This document shows positions 12,861-13,188 of a DNA stretch of 13,188 bases, piece by piece. Under the pieces are notes generated by a model, which saw nothing but the letters and a program-made list of their open reading frames with translations, searched no databases and had not been told where the DNA came from. The number at the start of each line of letters is the position of its first letter. Position 1 is the first letter of the stretch. This stretch comes from Massilia sp. (GTDB taxonomy: Bacteria; Pseudomonadota; Gammaproteobacteria; Burkholderiales; Burkholderiaceae_D), in the NCBI GenBank assembly GCA_003484545.1, contig DNCF01000541.1, forward strand, positions 1 through 13,188, read 5' to 3'. A program made the translations under genes and the position numbers.

Positions 12861-13188
12861 CTACCCGAGCACGCGACTTAGCAGCTCACGCTCGAGGCTG
12901 GCAAAAGCTGCGCTGCCGCGTTCGCGCGGCCGTGGCAGGATTACCGGGATATCGTGCGCGATCCTGCCTTGATCGACCACCAGCACCCGGTCCGCCAGCG
13001 CCAGCGCTTCCTGGACGTCATGGGTCACCAGCACGGCGCTGAAGCCCTGGCGCAGCCACAGGGTTTCGATCAGGCGCTGCATCTCGATCCGGGTAAGCGC
13101 ATCGAGGGCGCCCAGCGGCTCGTCGAGCAGCAGGAGACGCGGCGCATGCACCAGGGCGCGCGCCAGGGCGACGCGCTGGCGCTGCCCG
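12861..13188 (-). CDS. ssuB: ABC transporter ATP-binding protein, SsuB-like (aliphatic sulfonate import), C-terminal part
   Basis: The last 108 residues of an importer ATPase whose start lies beyond the right edge. Visible in order are the end of the ABC signature (GQRQRVALARAL), Walker B with its glutamate (LLLLDEPLGALD, which includes the D-loop), and the switch His in LVTHDVQEA. Walker A and the Q-loop are outside the window. The wording DALTRIEMQRLIETLW, LVTHDVQEALALADRV and the closing PRPRERG...LLSRVLG closely resemble SsuB, the ATPase of the alkanesulfonate importer used in sulfur limitation. The taurine (TauB) and nitrate ATPases are near relatives and remain possible. It ends its transcription unit here, with a hairpin right behind the stop, so the permease and binding-protein genes should lie upstream, outside the window. 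Confidence 0.88.
   Translation of the reverse strand, partial: GQRQRVALARALVHAPRLLLLDEPLGALDALTRIEMQRLIETLWLRQGFSAVLVTHDVQEALALADRVLVVDQGRIAHDIPVILPRPRERGSAAFASLERELLSRVLG

Noticed and set aside
12716..13042. 108-codon plus-strand ORF overlapping ssuB
   Set aside because: Its second half is antisense to conserved ABC ATPase coding sequence and its translation is Arg/Ala-rich with no motif.

Overview
The window is high-GC bacterial DNA that looks betaproteobacterial. The best guess is a Massilia/Oxalobacteraceae-like genome, judged from the protein styles, GTAG-type palindromic repeats and the gene pairing. This is inference from pattern recognition, not from a search. Almost every gene lies on the minus strand; only one small membrane-protein gene is convincingly on the plus strand. 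Very long open frames antisense to the real genes are by-products of high-GC codon usage.

Layout from left to right: (1) a sensor histidine kinase with an N-terminal MHYT membrane sensor, its 3' end cut off by the window edge (1-1463, minus). (2) A short unrecognised membrane protein on the plus strand (1713-2177), convergent with the next block across a hairpin (2193-2221). (3) A fatty-acid beta-oxidation cluster, transcribed leftward in the order tetR-type regulator (8626-9273), acyl-CoA dehydrogenase (6791-8581), FadN-type 3-hydroxyacyl-CoA dehydrogenase/enoyl-CoA hydratase (4374-6770), thiolase (3153-4349) and a stand-alone crotonase-fold protein (2243-3016). (4) hslR/Hsp15 (9498-9878). 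(5) An apparent two-gene unit of a YbhP-like EEP phosphoesterase and a ClsB-like cardiolipin synthase (11105-11914 and 9941-11101). (6) A small DUF2442-like gene (12070-12273). (7) About 590 bases without a convincing gene, much of it strikingly AT-rich. (8) The C-terminal part of an SsuB-like ABC transporter ATPase (12861-13188).

The central block encodes a full beta-oxidation cycle: FadE makes the enoyl-CoA, FadN hydrates it and oxidises the 3-hydroxyacyl-CoA, and the thiolase cleaves it. The last gene, although crotonase-like, lacks both hydratase glutamates and carries the glutamate typical of delta3-delta2-enoyl-CoA isomerases. It therefore probably feeds unsaturated acyl chains into the cycle. 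The TetR-type gene has a sigma70-like promoter with a near-palindrome at the expected transcription start, so it is the obvious candidate acyl-CoA-responsive repressor of the whole block.

The most interesting non-coding signals are GTAG-headed REP-like palindromes. They occur in inverted pairs, once inside the beta-oxidation block (3051-3098) and once just upstream of its promoter (9352-9482). Other items worth a look are the tetR operator candidate, the isomerase-like active site, and the AT-rich gap before ssuB. I see no CRISPR array, tRNA, rRNA, insertion sequence or phage gene, and no clear evidence of a wholly new system.
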